This document shows positions 9,079 to 17,331 of a stretch of 64,000 nucleotides of DNA, one piece after another. The DNA is from Limnohabitans sp. 103DPR2 (GTDB taxonomy: Bacteria; Pseudomonadota; Gammaproteobacteria; Burkholderiales; Burkholderiaceae_C): NCBI RefSeq assembly GCF_001412575.1, contig NZ_CP011834.1:1240001-1304000 (forward strand), given 5' to 3'. The translations under genes were made by a program, and so were the position numbers. The notes below the pieces were generated by a model, which was not told the DNA's origin, did no database searches, and saw nothing but the letters and a program-made list of their open reading frames with translations. Numbering within the stretch: position 1 is the stretch's first letter; each line of letters opens with the position of its first letter.

Positions 9079-10796
9079 CCGAGTTCTTGATCGCCAACAT
9101 GGCGCCTATCATGTTCGTGTCGCTCATCTTGTTTTTGATGTTCGGCTACGCAGTCACATTCTCTTTGGCCGCTTGCGGTCTGTTCTTTGGTTTTGTCGGT
9201 GTGGAGTTGGGCGTTATTCAAGCCACCTTCTTGCAAAGCTTGCCGCTTCGCATGTTCGGCATCATGCAAAACGACACCTTGTTGGCCATTCCGTTCTTTA
9301 CCTTCATGGGATTGATCTTGGAACGCTCTGGCATGGCGGAAGACCTGCTTGACACCATTGGTCAGTTGTTCGGCCCCATCCGTGGAGGCTTGGCCTACGC
9401 CGTTATTTTGGTGGGTGCCATGTTGGCTGCCACCACCGGTGTGGTGGCAGCTTCTGTGATTTCCATGGGCCTAATTTCGCTGCCCATCATGTTGCGCTAC
9501 GGCTATGACCGCCGCGTGGCGGGTGGTGTGATTGCCGCCTCGGGTACCTTGGCACAGATCATTCCGCCTTCCTTGGTGCTGATCGTGTTGGCCGACCAGT
9601 TGGGCAAGAGTGTGGGCGACCTGTACAAGGGCGCATTCATTCCAGGTTTTGTACTCACAGGTTTGTATGTGGGCTACATTTTGATGATCAGCTTTATGCG
9701 TCCACAGTGGGTGCCAGCCTTGCCCTTGGAGGCGCGAACCATCAAAGAAGATGACGGCACTTCCGGCTTGCGTTCATTGTCCATCTTGACAATTGTTTCT
9801 GTTGCAATTGCAGTTGGTTTTGCCAAGTGGTTGCCAGATACAACCCCCACGGATGAAACCATCGTGGTGTCCATGTGCGTTGGTGTTGGCTTTGCCTTCA
9901 TTGCATCCTTGGTCAATAAAATCACCAAGTTGGGCCTCTTGTCCAACATGGCCGAGCGTGTGACCTTTGTGTTGATTCCTCCTTTGGCCCTTATTTTCTT
10001 GGTTCTGGGAACCATCTTCTTGGGCATTGCAACCCCCACTGAAGGCGGTGCGATGGGTGCTGTTGGTGCTTTGGTCATGGCCTTGGCGCGTAACCGCATT
10101 GACATGAAACTCATCCGTCAAGCCATGGACTCCACCATGAAGCTGTCTTGCTTCGTGTTGTTCATCCTGATTGGTGCCACCGTGTTCAGCTTGGCTTTCC
10201 AAGGTGTGGATGGTCCCATTTGGGTGGAGCATCTGTTGTCTGGCTTGCCAGGCGGTCAGTTGGGCTTCCTCATTGTGGTGAACATTTTGGTGTTCATCTT
10301 GGCCTTCTTCTTAGACTTCTTTGAATTGGCCTTCATCATCATCCCACTCATTGGCCCTGTCGCTGAGAAACTGGGCATTGACTTGGTATGGTTTGGTGTG
10401 TTGTTGGCTGTGAACATGCAGACGTCCTTCATGCACCCTCCCTTCGGATTTGCCTTGTTCTATCTCCGAAGCGTGGCACCTGTGGAAGACTACATTGACC
10501 GCGTGACCAAGAAAACCATCAAGAAAGTCACCATCGAAGACATCTATTGGGGCGCAGTTCCCTTTGTGGTCATTCAAGTGATCATGGTGGGCTTGATCAT
10601 TGCCTTCCCTGGTTTGGTCTCCAGTGGTTTGTCCAAAGAGCCTACAGTGGACGCCGAGGCCGTGCTCATGCAAATGCGTGCTGACACTGCAACCGATGAT
10701 GCGGATGCAGCTAAAAACGAGACCCCCGGCCAGGAAGTGGATCCTGTAAAAGCCTTAATGGAGTCCATGAAAGAAGACCAAGCTAAGAAGCCTTGA
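9075..10796 (+). CDS. TRAP transporter large permease (DctM type), long form
   Basis: This is a 573-residue transport subunit of a TRAP uptake system. It has the DctM features: many hydrophobic helices, MGLISLPIMLRYGYD with AASGTLAQIIPPS shortly after, and ATPTEGGAMGAVGAL in the second half. It is clearly longer than the usual 430 or so residues. The extra length comes from an added segment with further helices at about residues 215-300 and from a charged, acidic C-terminal tail of about 55 residues. The receptor is encoded just beyond, on the other strand, behind a shared terminator. The long form is often seen with TakP-like receptors, as here, which suggests 2-oxoacid or related carboxylate uptake (inference). 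Confidence 0.9.
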   Translation: MTEFLIANMAPIMFVSLILFLMFGYAVTFSLAACGLFFGFVGVELGVIQATFLQSLPLRMFGIMQNDTLLAIPFFTFMGLILERSGMAEDLLDTIGQLFGPIRGGLAYAVILVGAMLAATTGVVAASVISMGLISLPIMLRYGYDRRVAGGVIAASGTLAQIIPPSLVLIVLADQLGKSVGDLYKGAFIPGFVLTGLYVGYILMISFMRPQWVPALPLEARTIKEDDGTSGLRSLSILTIVSVAIAVGFAKWLPDTTPTDETIVVSMCVGVGFAFIASLVNKITKLGLLSNMAERVTFVLIPPLALIFLVLGTIFLGIATPTEGGAMGAVGALVMALARNRIDMKLIRQAMDSTMKLSCFVLFILIGATVFSLAFQGVDGPIWVEHLLSGLPGGQLGFLIVVNILVFILAFFLDFFELAFIIIPLIGPVAEKLGIDLVWFGVLLAVNMQTSFMHPPFGFALFYLRSVAPVEDYIDRVTKKTIKKVTIEDIYWGAVPFVVIQVIMVGLIIAFPGLVSSGLSKEPTVDAEAVLMQMRADTATDDADAAKNETPGQEVDPVKALMESMKEDQAKKP

Positions 10797-10844
10797 TCTT
10801 CTGAATCACAGCACCTCTCCCTAAGAGGTGTTGGATTCACAAGC

Positions 10845-10876
10845 AACAAAAAACCCGCCTAGGCGGGTTTTTTGTT
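10845..10876. terminator. bidirectional intrinsic terminator between TRAP permease and TRAP receptor genes
   Basis: This is a perfect 16-base inverted repeat with no loop base, centred at 10860/10861: AACAAAAAACCCGCCT and its complement. It has a GC-rich core and runs of A on one side and T on the other, so it can stop transcription from both strands. A second small hairpin, CACCTCT-CCCTA-AGAGGTG (10812-10830), lies between it and the permease stop. Confidence 0.9.
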
Positions 10877-10912
10877 GGGGACCTTGAAAGTCCCCAGAGC
10901 CTTGGCTGTGTA

Positions 10913-11992
10913 TTACAGCTTTTGGCGTTCCATGAAGTTGTTCATGTTGGACTCAGCCAAGCTGAACCACTGGTTGGCTTCACGACGGAAGTTAGAGTAG
11001 TCAGCGTAGATTTTCTTCCAGGCTGGGTTGGTGTTGTTCAGGTCTGCGTAAACTTCTTGCGAAGACTTGAAGGCAGCGTCCATCACGTCTTTGGGGAATG
11101 CGCGCAATTTGGCGCCTTGACCAATGAGTGTCTTGAGAGCCGCTGGGTTTTTGTAGTCGTACTTGGCTTGCATGTCGGTGTGGGCATAAGCTGCAGCGCA
11201 CTCAACAATGGCTTTGTATTCGCTAGACAAACCTTCGTAGGCCTTTTGGTTGACGTACAAGGCCAACTGTGGACCCACTTCCCAGAAACCGGGGAAGTAG
11301 TAGTTGGGAGCCACTTTGTTCAGACCCAATTTGAGGTCGTCATAAGGGCCAACCCACTCGGCTGCGTCGATGGTGCCTTTTTCCAGGGATTGATAAATCT
11401 CGCCACCAGGAATGTTTTGGGGCACAACGCCCAGGGGTTCCAGCACTTTGCCGCCGAAACCGCCGACGCGGAATTTCAGGCCTTTCATGTCGGCCAAAGA
11501 TTTGATCTCTTTGCGATACCAGCCGCCCATTTGCACGCCTGTGTTGCCCATTGGGAAGTTCACGATGCCCACTTTGGCGTAGAACTCACGGAACAGCTTC
11601 AAGCCATTGCCTTCGTACATCCAAGCAGTCATTTGACGGCTGTTGAGGCCGAAAGGAATGGCGCAATCCAAAGCGTATGTGGGATCTTTGCCGAAGAAGT
11701 AGTAAGGCGCAGTGTTGGCCATTTCAACGGTGCCGTTGGACACGCCGTCGAGCACGCCGAATGCAGGCATCAATTCGCCAGCAGCGTGAGTGGTGATAGT
11801 GAACTTGCCGCCAGACAATTCGCCAACTTTTTTGGCAAACACGTCGCAAACACCAAACAATGTGTCGAGTGATTTGGGGAAGCTAGAAGCAATGCGCCAG
11901 CGCAATGTGGCTTGAGCGTGAACCGCTGGGGCTACACCAGCGGCCAAGACGCCAGCAATACCGGCATTTTTAATAAGGGAACGACGATCCAT
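10913..11992 (-). CDS. TRAP transporter substrate-binding protein, TakP-like (2-oxoacid type)
   Basis: This periplasmic receptor of 359 residues feeds the TRAP permease encoded on the opposite strand. It begins MDRRSLIKNAG, a twin-arginine type signal followed by a hydrophobic stretch ending at AVHA, so export is probably by Tat. The body matches the TakP/lactate-receptor subgroup from memory: GGWYRKEI, RVGGFGGKVLE, EKGTIDAAEWVGPYDD and AKYDYKNP all recall the Rhodobacter 2-oxoacid receptor. I chose ATG 11992 because GGAG lies eight bases upstream; a GTG in frame at 12001 is less likely. The substrate (pyruvate, other 2-oxoacids or lactate) is inference from the subgroup. Confidence 0.88.
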   Translation of the reverse strand: MDRRSLIKNAGIAGVLAAGVAPAVHAQATLRWRIASSFPKSLDTLFGVCDVFAKKVGELSGGKFTITTHAAGELMPAFGVLDGVSNGTVEMANTAPYYFFGKDPTYALDCAIPFGLNSRQMTAWMYEGNGLKLFREFYAKVGIVNFPMGNTGVQMGGWYRKEIKSLADMKGLKFRVGGFGGKVLEPLGVVPQNIPGGEIYQSLEKGTIDAAEWVGPYDDLKLGLNKVAPNYYFPGFWEVGPQLALYVNQKAYEGLSSEYKAIVECAAAYAHTDMQAKYDYKNPAALKTLIGQGAKLRAFPKDVMDAAFKSSQEVYADLNNTNPAWKKIYADYSNFRREANQWFSLAESNMNNFMERQKL

Positions 11993-12079
11993 GGGGTTCA
12001 CTCCGGAAGTCTAGGTTGATGAATTCAGGACGCCTGAGCGACACTGAAGACTGGTTACAGTCATGATCGCTATTGTAGG

Positions 12080-12103
12080 AAATTTAAATCGCGCTTTGGC
12101 GCG
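12080..12103 (-). terminator. possible terminator after the tungstate regulator gene
   Basis: On the minus strand a short GC stem (CGCGC-CAAA-GCGCG) is followed by ATTTAAATTT, 25 bases beyond the regulator stop. The stem is only five pairs and the tail is interrupted by A, so support is modest. Confidence 0.35.
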
Positions 12104-12128
12104 GGTTTTCCCTGCGCTAGATCAAGGA

Positions 12129-13262
12129 TCAAGCGACTGTTTTTCGGGGTTTTAAGTTCCACCAGGGCAACTCATTTCGCAAGGAGTGCACATTGCCCGA
12201 TTGATTGGTTTGATAGCCGGGCATTGCCTGCAAGGTGGTTTGCCACCGCTGATCGGTCAAATGCTGTCTTAGCGCTGCTACAGGGGGTGAGTCTAAGGCG
12301 CTCTTGAGGCAGGCCAGCCAATAGTTTTCAGTCACCAAGGGAATGAAGTCTAGGCCGGCGGCCAGTGCCGCGCTTTCTATGGCCAAACCCGCATCGGCTT
12401 GACCGGAGGCCACGCAAGTTGCAACCGCGTTGTGAGAGAGTTCTTGTCGCTGGTAGCCTTTCAGTTGGTCAGCTTGAATGTTTTGATTTTTGAGCAACTC
12501 ATCCAGCAGCAGTCTTGTTCCCGTCCCCAGTCCGCGGTTAACGTAGCGAAACCTGCCGTTCACAACATCCGCCAGGGATTGGATGTTCAAAGGATTTCCC
12601 GTCCTGACCAGCAAGCCCTGGGTGCGTTTGGCAAAGCCTATCAATTTGTGGTGACCCGGTTTGAGAAGGGGCTTGTAGGTGATTGCGGAAAGGCTTTTGT
12701 CGTTGGGCTGTGACAGGGTGTGAAATCCAGCAATTTCGCAGCGACCTTCGTTCAAGGCTCGAATGGCATCCACGCTGCCGCAAAACCGAATGTCCAGGTG
12801 TAAAGCTTGTTGAGCTGTGGACTCGCGCAAACTAACCAACGCATCGTCATAACTGGCATAGAGGGTGAGCAAGTGAGCTTGAGGGTCAAAAGCGACAGCA
12901 AAGGTTCTCTCGATCTCTGCCATCAGAGATTCAATGGGGGCCGCCAATCTGGCCTGGGCTTGTCTTTCGGCCCACAGCAATTTACTCGCAAATTCTGATA
13001 ATTCGGCAGGCATGCCTTTTTCCCAAACGATCAAGTTTTGGTTCAGACGTTGCTCCCATTTTTTCAACTCGCCCCAAACATGACGGTAAGACAGGTTGAG
13101 CGATTTTGCCGCTGCCGCAATGGAGCCTTGTTCGCGAACAGCTTGGAGCAAGTCCATGAGCGGGTTGCGGAGCAATGCTTGCTGCCTTGGTTTTAAAGCA
13201 TCGGCCGCTAAGGGGGGCGCATCTTCAGGCCCCCAACTGTAAGAAAGTTCAATTTTTCGCAC
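12129..13262 (-). CDS. ModE/LysR-like HTH regulator with periplasmic-binding-like domain, probable tungstate/molybdate-responsive regulator
   Basis: This 377-residue cytoplasmic regulator has two parts. Residues about 30-105 form a ModE/LysR-type winged helix-turn-helix, visible as LLQAVREQGSIAAAAKSLNLS with YRHVWGELKKWEQRL after it. Residues about 120-360 form a domain like the periplasmic molybdate-binding proteins, with GRFRYVNRGLGTGTRLLLDE typical of these sensors. Such proteins repress or activate molybdate, tungstate or molybdenum-cofactor genes in response to the oxyanion. It is divergent from tupB-tupC-tupA with 132 bases between starts, so control of tungstate import is the likely role. 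The ligand is not proven by sequence. Confidence 0.85.
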   Translation of the reverse strand: MRKIELSYSWGPEDAPPLAADALKPRQQALLRNPLMDLLQAVREQGSIAAAAKSLNLSYRHVWGELKKWEQRLNQNLIVWEKGMPAELSEFASKLLWAERQAQARLAAPIESLMAEIERTFAVAFDPQAHLLTLYASYDDALVSLRESTAQQALHLDIRFCGSVDAIRALNEGRCEIAGFHTLSQPNDKSLSAITYKPLLKPGHHKLIGFAKRTQGLLVRTGNPLNIQSLADVVNGRFRYVNRGLGTGTRLLLDELLKNQNIQADQLKGYQRQELSHNAVATCVASGQADAGLAIESAALAAGLDFIPLVTENYWLACLKSALDSPPVAALRQHLTDQRWQTTLQAMPGYQTNQSGNVHSLRNELPWWNLKPRKTVA

Positions 13263-13333
13263 GGCTTAAGTGTGCCTCATTTAGACCGAGGTTCGATTGA
13301 CGTGTCGGCGTGCTTATGCATCTCACTTCATAG

Positions 13334-13354
13334 CTGAACACCCGCCTAGTTCAG
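13334..13354. promoter_or_regulatory. candidate operator between the regulator and tupB
   Basis: An inverted repeat CTGAAC-N9-GTTCAG lies about 40 bases before the tupB start and about 70 bases before the regulator start. Six-base arms are short, but the site sits where a divergent promoter should be controlled. It does not match the E. coli ModE box. Confidence 0.35.
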
Positions 13355-13394
13355 GTTATTTAAAACGGCTAGCATCGGCGCAAGTTTTAATTTT

Positions 13395-14132
13395 ATGAAT
13401 ACTTTTTCAGACAGCGCCTTGACTGCGTTTCAACTCATCACCTCCTTGGATCCAGCACTTTGGGCCATTGCGGGCAGGTCGCTTGGCGTGAGTGCGGTAG
13501 CCTGCGTCATTGGCTGCGCCATCGGCATCGCTGTGGGGGCTTTTTTGGGGGTGTCGCGCTTTTCAGGCAGGGCGGTTGTCCTTACCGTGCTGAACACATT
13601 TCTGGCACTGCCATCGGTGGTGGTGGGGCTGGTCATTTACCTGTTGCTGTCGCGCACAGGCCCTTTGGGTTTTTTAGGTTGGTTGTTCAGTTTCAAAGCG
13701 ATGGTGCTGGCGCAAGTCGTGCTGGTGGTGCCCGTGGCTGCAGCGCTTAGCAGGCAAGTGGTCGAAGACGTGGACACAGCGCATGGCGAGCAATGGCGGT
13801 CTTTAGGGGCCGGTCATTTGGTGCGCTGTGTGTTGTTGGCTTGGAACGAGCGCTTTGCATTGCTCACCGTGGTGGTGGCTTGTTTTGGACGCGCTATTTC
13901 AGAGGTGGGCGCGGTGATGATTGTGGGTGGCAACATCGAAGGCTTCACGCGTGTGATGACGACAGCCATTGCGCTTGAAACCAGCAAAGGTGATTTGCCA
14001 TTGGCCTTGGCGCTTGGCATGGTGCTGTTGGCCATTGTGGGCTGTTTGAACATGCTGCTGTCGCTGTTCAGGCATTGGCAAGACCGCCATCAAGCGTCCA
14101 TGCCCACCAGCTTGCGAGGGTGGGTGGCATGA
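13395..14132 (+). CDS. tupB: tungstate ABC transporter permease
   Basis: This 245-residue inner-membrane permease has about six helices and the EAA-type cytoplasmic loop near EQWRSLGAGHLVRCVLLAWN. The long loop after FGRAISEVGAVMIVGGNI is typical of TupB/ModB-like permeases. It forms the membrane channel for the tungstate importer, with the ATPase encoded next and the receptor after that. The assignment as tungstate rather than molybdate rests on the TupA-type receptor downstream. Its stop overlaps the tupC start as ATGA. Confidence 0.88.
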   Translation: MNTFSDSALTAFQLITSLDPALWAIAGRSLGVSAVACVIGCAIGIAVGAFLGVSRFSGRAVVLTVLNTFLALPSVVVGLVIYLLLSRTGPLGFLGWLFSFKAMVLAQVVLVVPVAAALSRQVVEDVDTAHGEQWRSLGAGHLVRCVLLAWNERFALLTVVVACFGRAISEVGAVMIVGGNIEGFTRVMTTAIALETSKGDLPLALALGMVLLAIVGCLNMLLSLFRHWQDRHQASMPTSLRGWVA

Positions 14133-14851
14133 CTTCCCTAATTGCAATTCAGCATGTGAGCCTGAAACTCGGCCATGTGCAAGCCCTTAGCGATGTGAGT
14201 TTGCGCATTGATGCGGGTGAGCATGTGGCGCTGATTGGCGCCAACGGGTCAGGCAAAAGTACGTTGCTGCGCGTTTTGAATGGCTTGCATCAAGTCACGG
14301 AGGGCAAGTTGCAATTGGCGACATGCCGTCAAGCCATGCTGTTCCAAAGACCTCACATGTTGCGCATGAGCAGTTGGAGCAATGTGGCCTTGGGCTTGTG
14401 GTTAGATCGCAGTTTGGGTTTGCCTTGGCATCAAGCCAAAGCGCGTGCGCTGGATGCTTTGTCTGTGGTGGGTTTGTCCGGTGTGAAGTTGCAAAACGCG
14501 GCCACCTTGTCGGGCGGTCAGCAGCAGCGTTTGGCCTTGGCCAGAGCTTGGGCCAAAGCGCCCGAATTGCTTTTCTTGGACGAACCGACAGCCAGCTTGG
14601 ATCCACCTGCTAAACGAGAAATTGAAGCCCTGGTGCAGCGCATGATTGCGCCCAAGGACAAACCAAGTCCGATGACTTTGATTTTTGCAAGTCACAACTT
14701 GGGTCAAGTCAAGCGTTGGGCGAGTCGGGTGATTTACATCGAACAAGGCCGCATCTTGGCGGATTTGCCCACAGCAGATTTTTTCAATGCCGAGTGTTTG
14801 AAACAACACAGCTATCAAGCATATTTATTTCTTCAAGGAGAGACTTCATGA
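14129..14851 (+). CDS. tupC: tungstate ABC transporter ATP-binding protein
   Basis: This 240-residue ATPase powers the tungstate importer on the cytoplasmic face. It shows Walker A (GANGSGKST), the ABC signature (LSGGQQQRLALARA), Walker B (LLFLDEPTASLD) and the switch His (SHNLGQ). I chose the ATG at 14129 because it forms an ATGA overlap with the tupB stop; an earlier in-frame start at 14075 would lie inside tupB. The stop overlaps the tupA start the same way, so the three subunits are translationally coupled. Confidence 0.93.
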   Translation: MTSLIAIQHVSLKLGHVQALSDVSLRIDAGEHVALIGANGSGKSTLLRVLNGLHQVTEGKLQLATCRQAMLFQRPHMLRMSSWSNVALGLWLDRSLGLPWHQAKARALDALSVVGLSGVKLQNAATLSGGQQQRLALARAWAKAPELLFLDEPTASLDPPAKREIEALVQRMIAPKDKPSPMTLIFASHNLGQVKRWASRVIYIEQGRILADLPTADFFNAECLKQHSYQAYLFLQGETS

Positions 14852-15681
14852 GAAAGGCCCTCACTTCGTTGCTGCAAAAGCCATGGGTACGTTCCCTGTT
14901 TTTGGGTTTGGCCTTGGGTGCACTGAGCGTCCACAGCACAGCGCAATCGATTGTGATGTCCTCCACAACGTCCACTGAACAATCGGGCTTGTTCAGTCAC
15001 CTTTTGCCCGAGTTCAAAAAAGCCACGGGCATTGACATCAAGGTGGTGGCCTTGGGCACAGGCCAGGCTTTGGACATGGCGCGCCGGGGCGATGCCGACG
15101 TGGTGTTTGTGCACGACCTGCCAGCAGAAGAAAAATTCGTTGCTGAAGGATTTGGCATCAAACGTTTTCCGGTGATGTACAACGACTTTGTGGTGGTGGG
15201 TCCGCAAGCCGATCCCGCCAATGTCAAAGGCAATGACATCGTGGCCGCTTTGAAGAAAATCTCGAGCAGCAATGCCGCCTTCATTTCGCGCGGTGACAAA
15301 AGTGGCACGCACGCTGCAGAGTTACGCTTTTGGAGCCAAGCTTCAATGGCCGATAAAAAGGGCGGTGGTTACAAAGAATGCGGTTGCGGCATGGGGCCGG
15401 CTTTGAACATGGGTGCGTCCACTGGCGCCTATGTGCTCACAGACCGCGGGACGTGGTTGAACTTCAAAAACCGCGCTGACTTGAAAATCTTGGTGGAAGG
15501 CGATGCCAAGTTGTTCAACCAATACGGTGTGATGGTGGTCAATCCCGCCAAGCACCCGCACGTGAAACAAGCCGATGCGCAAAAGTTTGTGGACTGGGTG
15601 ATTTCAAGCAATGGTCAGGCAGCCATTGCAGCCTACAAAATTGGCGGTGAGTCGGTGTTTTTCCCCAACGCCAACAAGTAA
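14848..15681 (+). CDS. tupA: tungstate ABC transporter substrate-binding protein
   Basis: This 277-residue periplasmic receptor starts at an ATG inside an ATGA overlap, with AAGGAGAG just upstream. It has a signal peptide (basic start MRKALT, hydrophobic core, cleavage near AQS). The TupA hallmarks are present: TTSTEQSGLF at the N-terminus of the mature protein, then GTGQALDMARRGDADVVFVHD and SRGDKSGTH. These fit the TupA oxyanion site, which is known in the family for very tight tungstate binding. Tungstate specificity is inference from family identity. Its 3' end faces xdhC with one base between the stop codons. Confidence 0.9.
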   Translation: MRKALTSLLQKPWVRSLFLGLALGALSVHSTAQSIVMSSTTSTEQSGLFSHLLPEFKKATGIDIKVVALGTGQALDMARRGDADVVFVHDLPAEEKFVAEGFGIKRFPVMYNDFVVVGPQADPANVKGNDIVAALKKISSSNAAFISRGDKSGTHAAELRFWSQASMADKKGGGYKECGCGMGPALNMGASTGAYVLTDRGTWLNFKNRADLKILVEGDAKLFNQYGVMVVNPAKHPHVKQADAQKFVDWVISSNGQAAIAAYKIGGESVFFPNANK

Positions 15682-15682
15682 T

Positions 15683-16723
15683 TTACCTGCCTGTAAAGCA
15701 AACAGGTACCGAAGGATCGATGGGCGGTCCTTCGTGCGTGTTTTTGGCATGCGCTACATCCATGTCGCGCGGCAAGGGCACGCCATTTTTAACGGCCAAC
15801 ACTTCGGCCATGATGCTGACCGCAATCTCAGCGGGTGTTTTGCTGCCAATGTAAATGCCAATGGGGCCGCGCAGTCTGGCCAGGGATTCTTCCGTTTGAT
15901 CAAAATGCTCGATCATGCGTTGCTGGCGCAGCAAGTTGTTGCGGCGTGAGCCAATGGCGCCAATGTAAAACGCATCTGTTTCCAAGGCCGCCAACAAAGC
16001 CAAGTCATCTAGTTTGGGGTCGTGCGTCAAGGCAATCACACAGCTTCGGCGGTCGGGCTTGAAGCTGCCTACCAAGTCATCGGGCATGTCGTGCTTCACT
16101 GTGACGCCAGCCACGGACCATGCACCGCGATATTCTTCGCGCGGATCGCACACGGTCACTGCAAAGCCATTGAAGAGGGCCATGGTGGCCAAGTACTCGG
16201 TCATCTGACCGGCACCGATGAGCAGCATGCGGTATTCGGGGCCAAAGGTGTTGATGAGCTGGTGTTCGTCGATGTGCAATTCGCTGGGTGCATCGCTGGC
16301 GATCAGCGTGACTAGCCCAGTCTGCAGATCCGTACATCGTTGGGTCAGTTGACCGCGAGCCAACATGTCGATCAACTCCGTCAAGCGGGCGGCATCGGGG
16401 TTGAACTCCAATAACAACTCGAGGGTGCCACCGCATGGCAATCCAAAACGGTGTGCTTCATCGGCGCTGATGCCGTATTTCAAGCGCACAGGCGCACTGT
16501 CGGTAATGGCGTTGGCTTTGCTGTACTGCGCAATCAGATCGTCTTCAATGCAACCACCCGATACCGAACCCACCACGGCGCCGGTTTCACACAAGGCCAT
16601 GATGGAGCCTACAGGGCGAGGTGAAGAGCCCCAAGTTCTGACCACGGTGGTGAGCATGGCTCGCTGCCCAGCATCGCGCCAAGCTTTGAGGGTTCGCAAA
16701 ACCACAATGTCTAAGTTTTCCAT
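15683..16723 (-). CDS. XdhC-family molybdenum-cofactor maturation protein
   Basis: This 346-residue XdhC/CoxI-type protein sulfurates and inserts molybdenum cofactor into xanthine dehydrogenase-family apoenzymes. The N-terminal XdhC domain has the typical VRTWGSSPRPVGSIMAL and VSGGCIEDDLIA segments. The C-terminal Rossmann domain has LLIGAGQM with TVCDPREE, and AIGSRRNN with GPIGIYIGSKTPAEIA further on. It is the last gene of the cox-type operon, 16 bases beyond coxG, and most likely matures the CoxL subunit encoded upstream. Confidence 0.9.
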   Translation of the reverse strand: MENLDIVVLRTLKAWRDAGQRAMLTTVVRTWGSSPRPVGSIMALCETGAVVGSVSGGCIEDDLIAQYSKANAITDSAPVRLKYGISADEAHRFGLPCGGTLELLLEFNPDAARLTELIDMLARGQLTQRCTDLQTGLVTLIASDAPSELHIDEHQLINTFGPEYRMLLIGAGQMTEYLATMALFNGFAVTVCDPREEYRGAWSVAGVTVKHDMPDDLVGSFKPDRRSCVIALTHDPKLDDLALLAALETDAFYIGAIGSRRNNLLRQQRMIEHFDQTEESLARLRGPIGIYIGSKTPAEIAVSIMAEVLAVKNGVPLPRDMDVAHAKNTHEGPPIDPSVPVCFTGR

Positions 16724-16739
16724 GATGATTTGAAGTGCT

Positions 16740-17309
16740 TCAGCGAATCAAGGTCCAAACAGCACCGGCCGCTACGGCCAGTGCAAGCCAAATCCAAGTG
16801 GGGACACTGCCAGAGGCGGGTGTGGCTGCGGGTTCGGGCGATGCCGTTGCGCCTTCTGCTTGGGGGTACTTGGCCTGCAAGGCCTCGTCAAAGCGTTTGA
16901 AGAAATCCTCAGCCAAGGATTTGGCCGCACCATCAATCAGGCGTTGGCCCAATTGCGCCAACTTTCCACCGACTGTGGAGTGAACGGTGTATTGCAGCTC
17001 GCACCCTTCGGCATGGGGATGCAAAGACACCTTGGACTCGCCTTTGCCAAAGCCTGCCACGCCGCCTTGTGCTTCGAAGTTCAGGGCATACGCGTTAGGC
17101 GCTTGAATGTCAGACAGTGTGACCTTGCCTGTGAATTTGGCGGACACAGGGCCAATTTTGATGGCGACGCCCACGTTGTAAACGTTGGGTTCGGTCAATT
17201 CAAATTTGTCACAACCGGGAATGCATGATTTCAAAATGGCGGGATCGTTCAATGCATCCCAGGCTTGTGCTTGTGTCACGTGCAAAACGCGTTGTCCTTG
17301 CATGTCCAT
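16740..17309 (-). CDS. coxG: CoxG-like SRPBCC-domain protein with C-terminal membrane anchor
   Basis: This 189-residue CoxG family protein has an SRPBCC (START-like) domain over about residues 1-150. Typical segments are DPAILKSCIPGCDKFE and PVSAKFTGKVTL, followed by a low-complexity Ala/Pro stretch and a single membrane helix (TWIWLALAVAAGAVW). In Oligotropha, CoxG recruits the CO dehydrogenase to the cytoplasmic membrane. The same role here is likely but inferred. GGAG lies about nine bases before the ATG. It sits between coxE and xdhC. Confidence 0.87.
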   Translation of the reverse strand: MDMQGQRVLHVTQAQAWDALNDPAILKSCIPGCDKFELTEPNVYNVGVAIKIGPVSAKFTGKVTLSDIQAPNAYALNFEAQGGVAGFGKGESKVSLHPHAEGCELQYTVHSTVGGKLAQLGQRLIDGAAKSLAEDFFKRFDEALQAKYPQAEGATASPEPAATPASGSVPTWIWLALAVAAGAVWTLIR

Positions 17310-17331
17310 GAGGTGAGTCTCCTAGTGATTC

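Noticed and set aside
10922..11872. 316-codon open frame on the plus strand
   Set aside because: It lies antisense inside the TakP-like receptor gene, which has a signal peptide and clear family blocks; no ribosome site or motif supports it.
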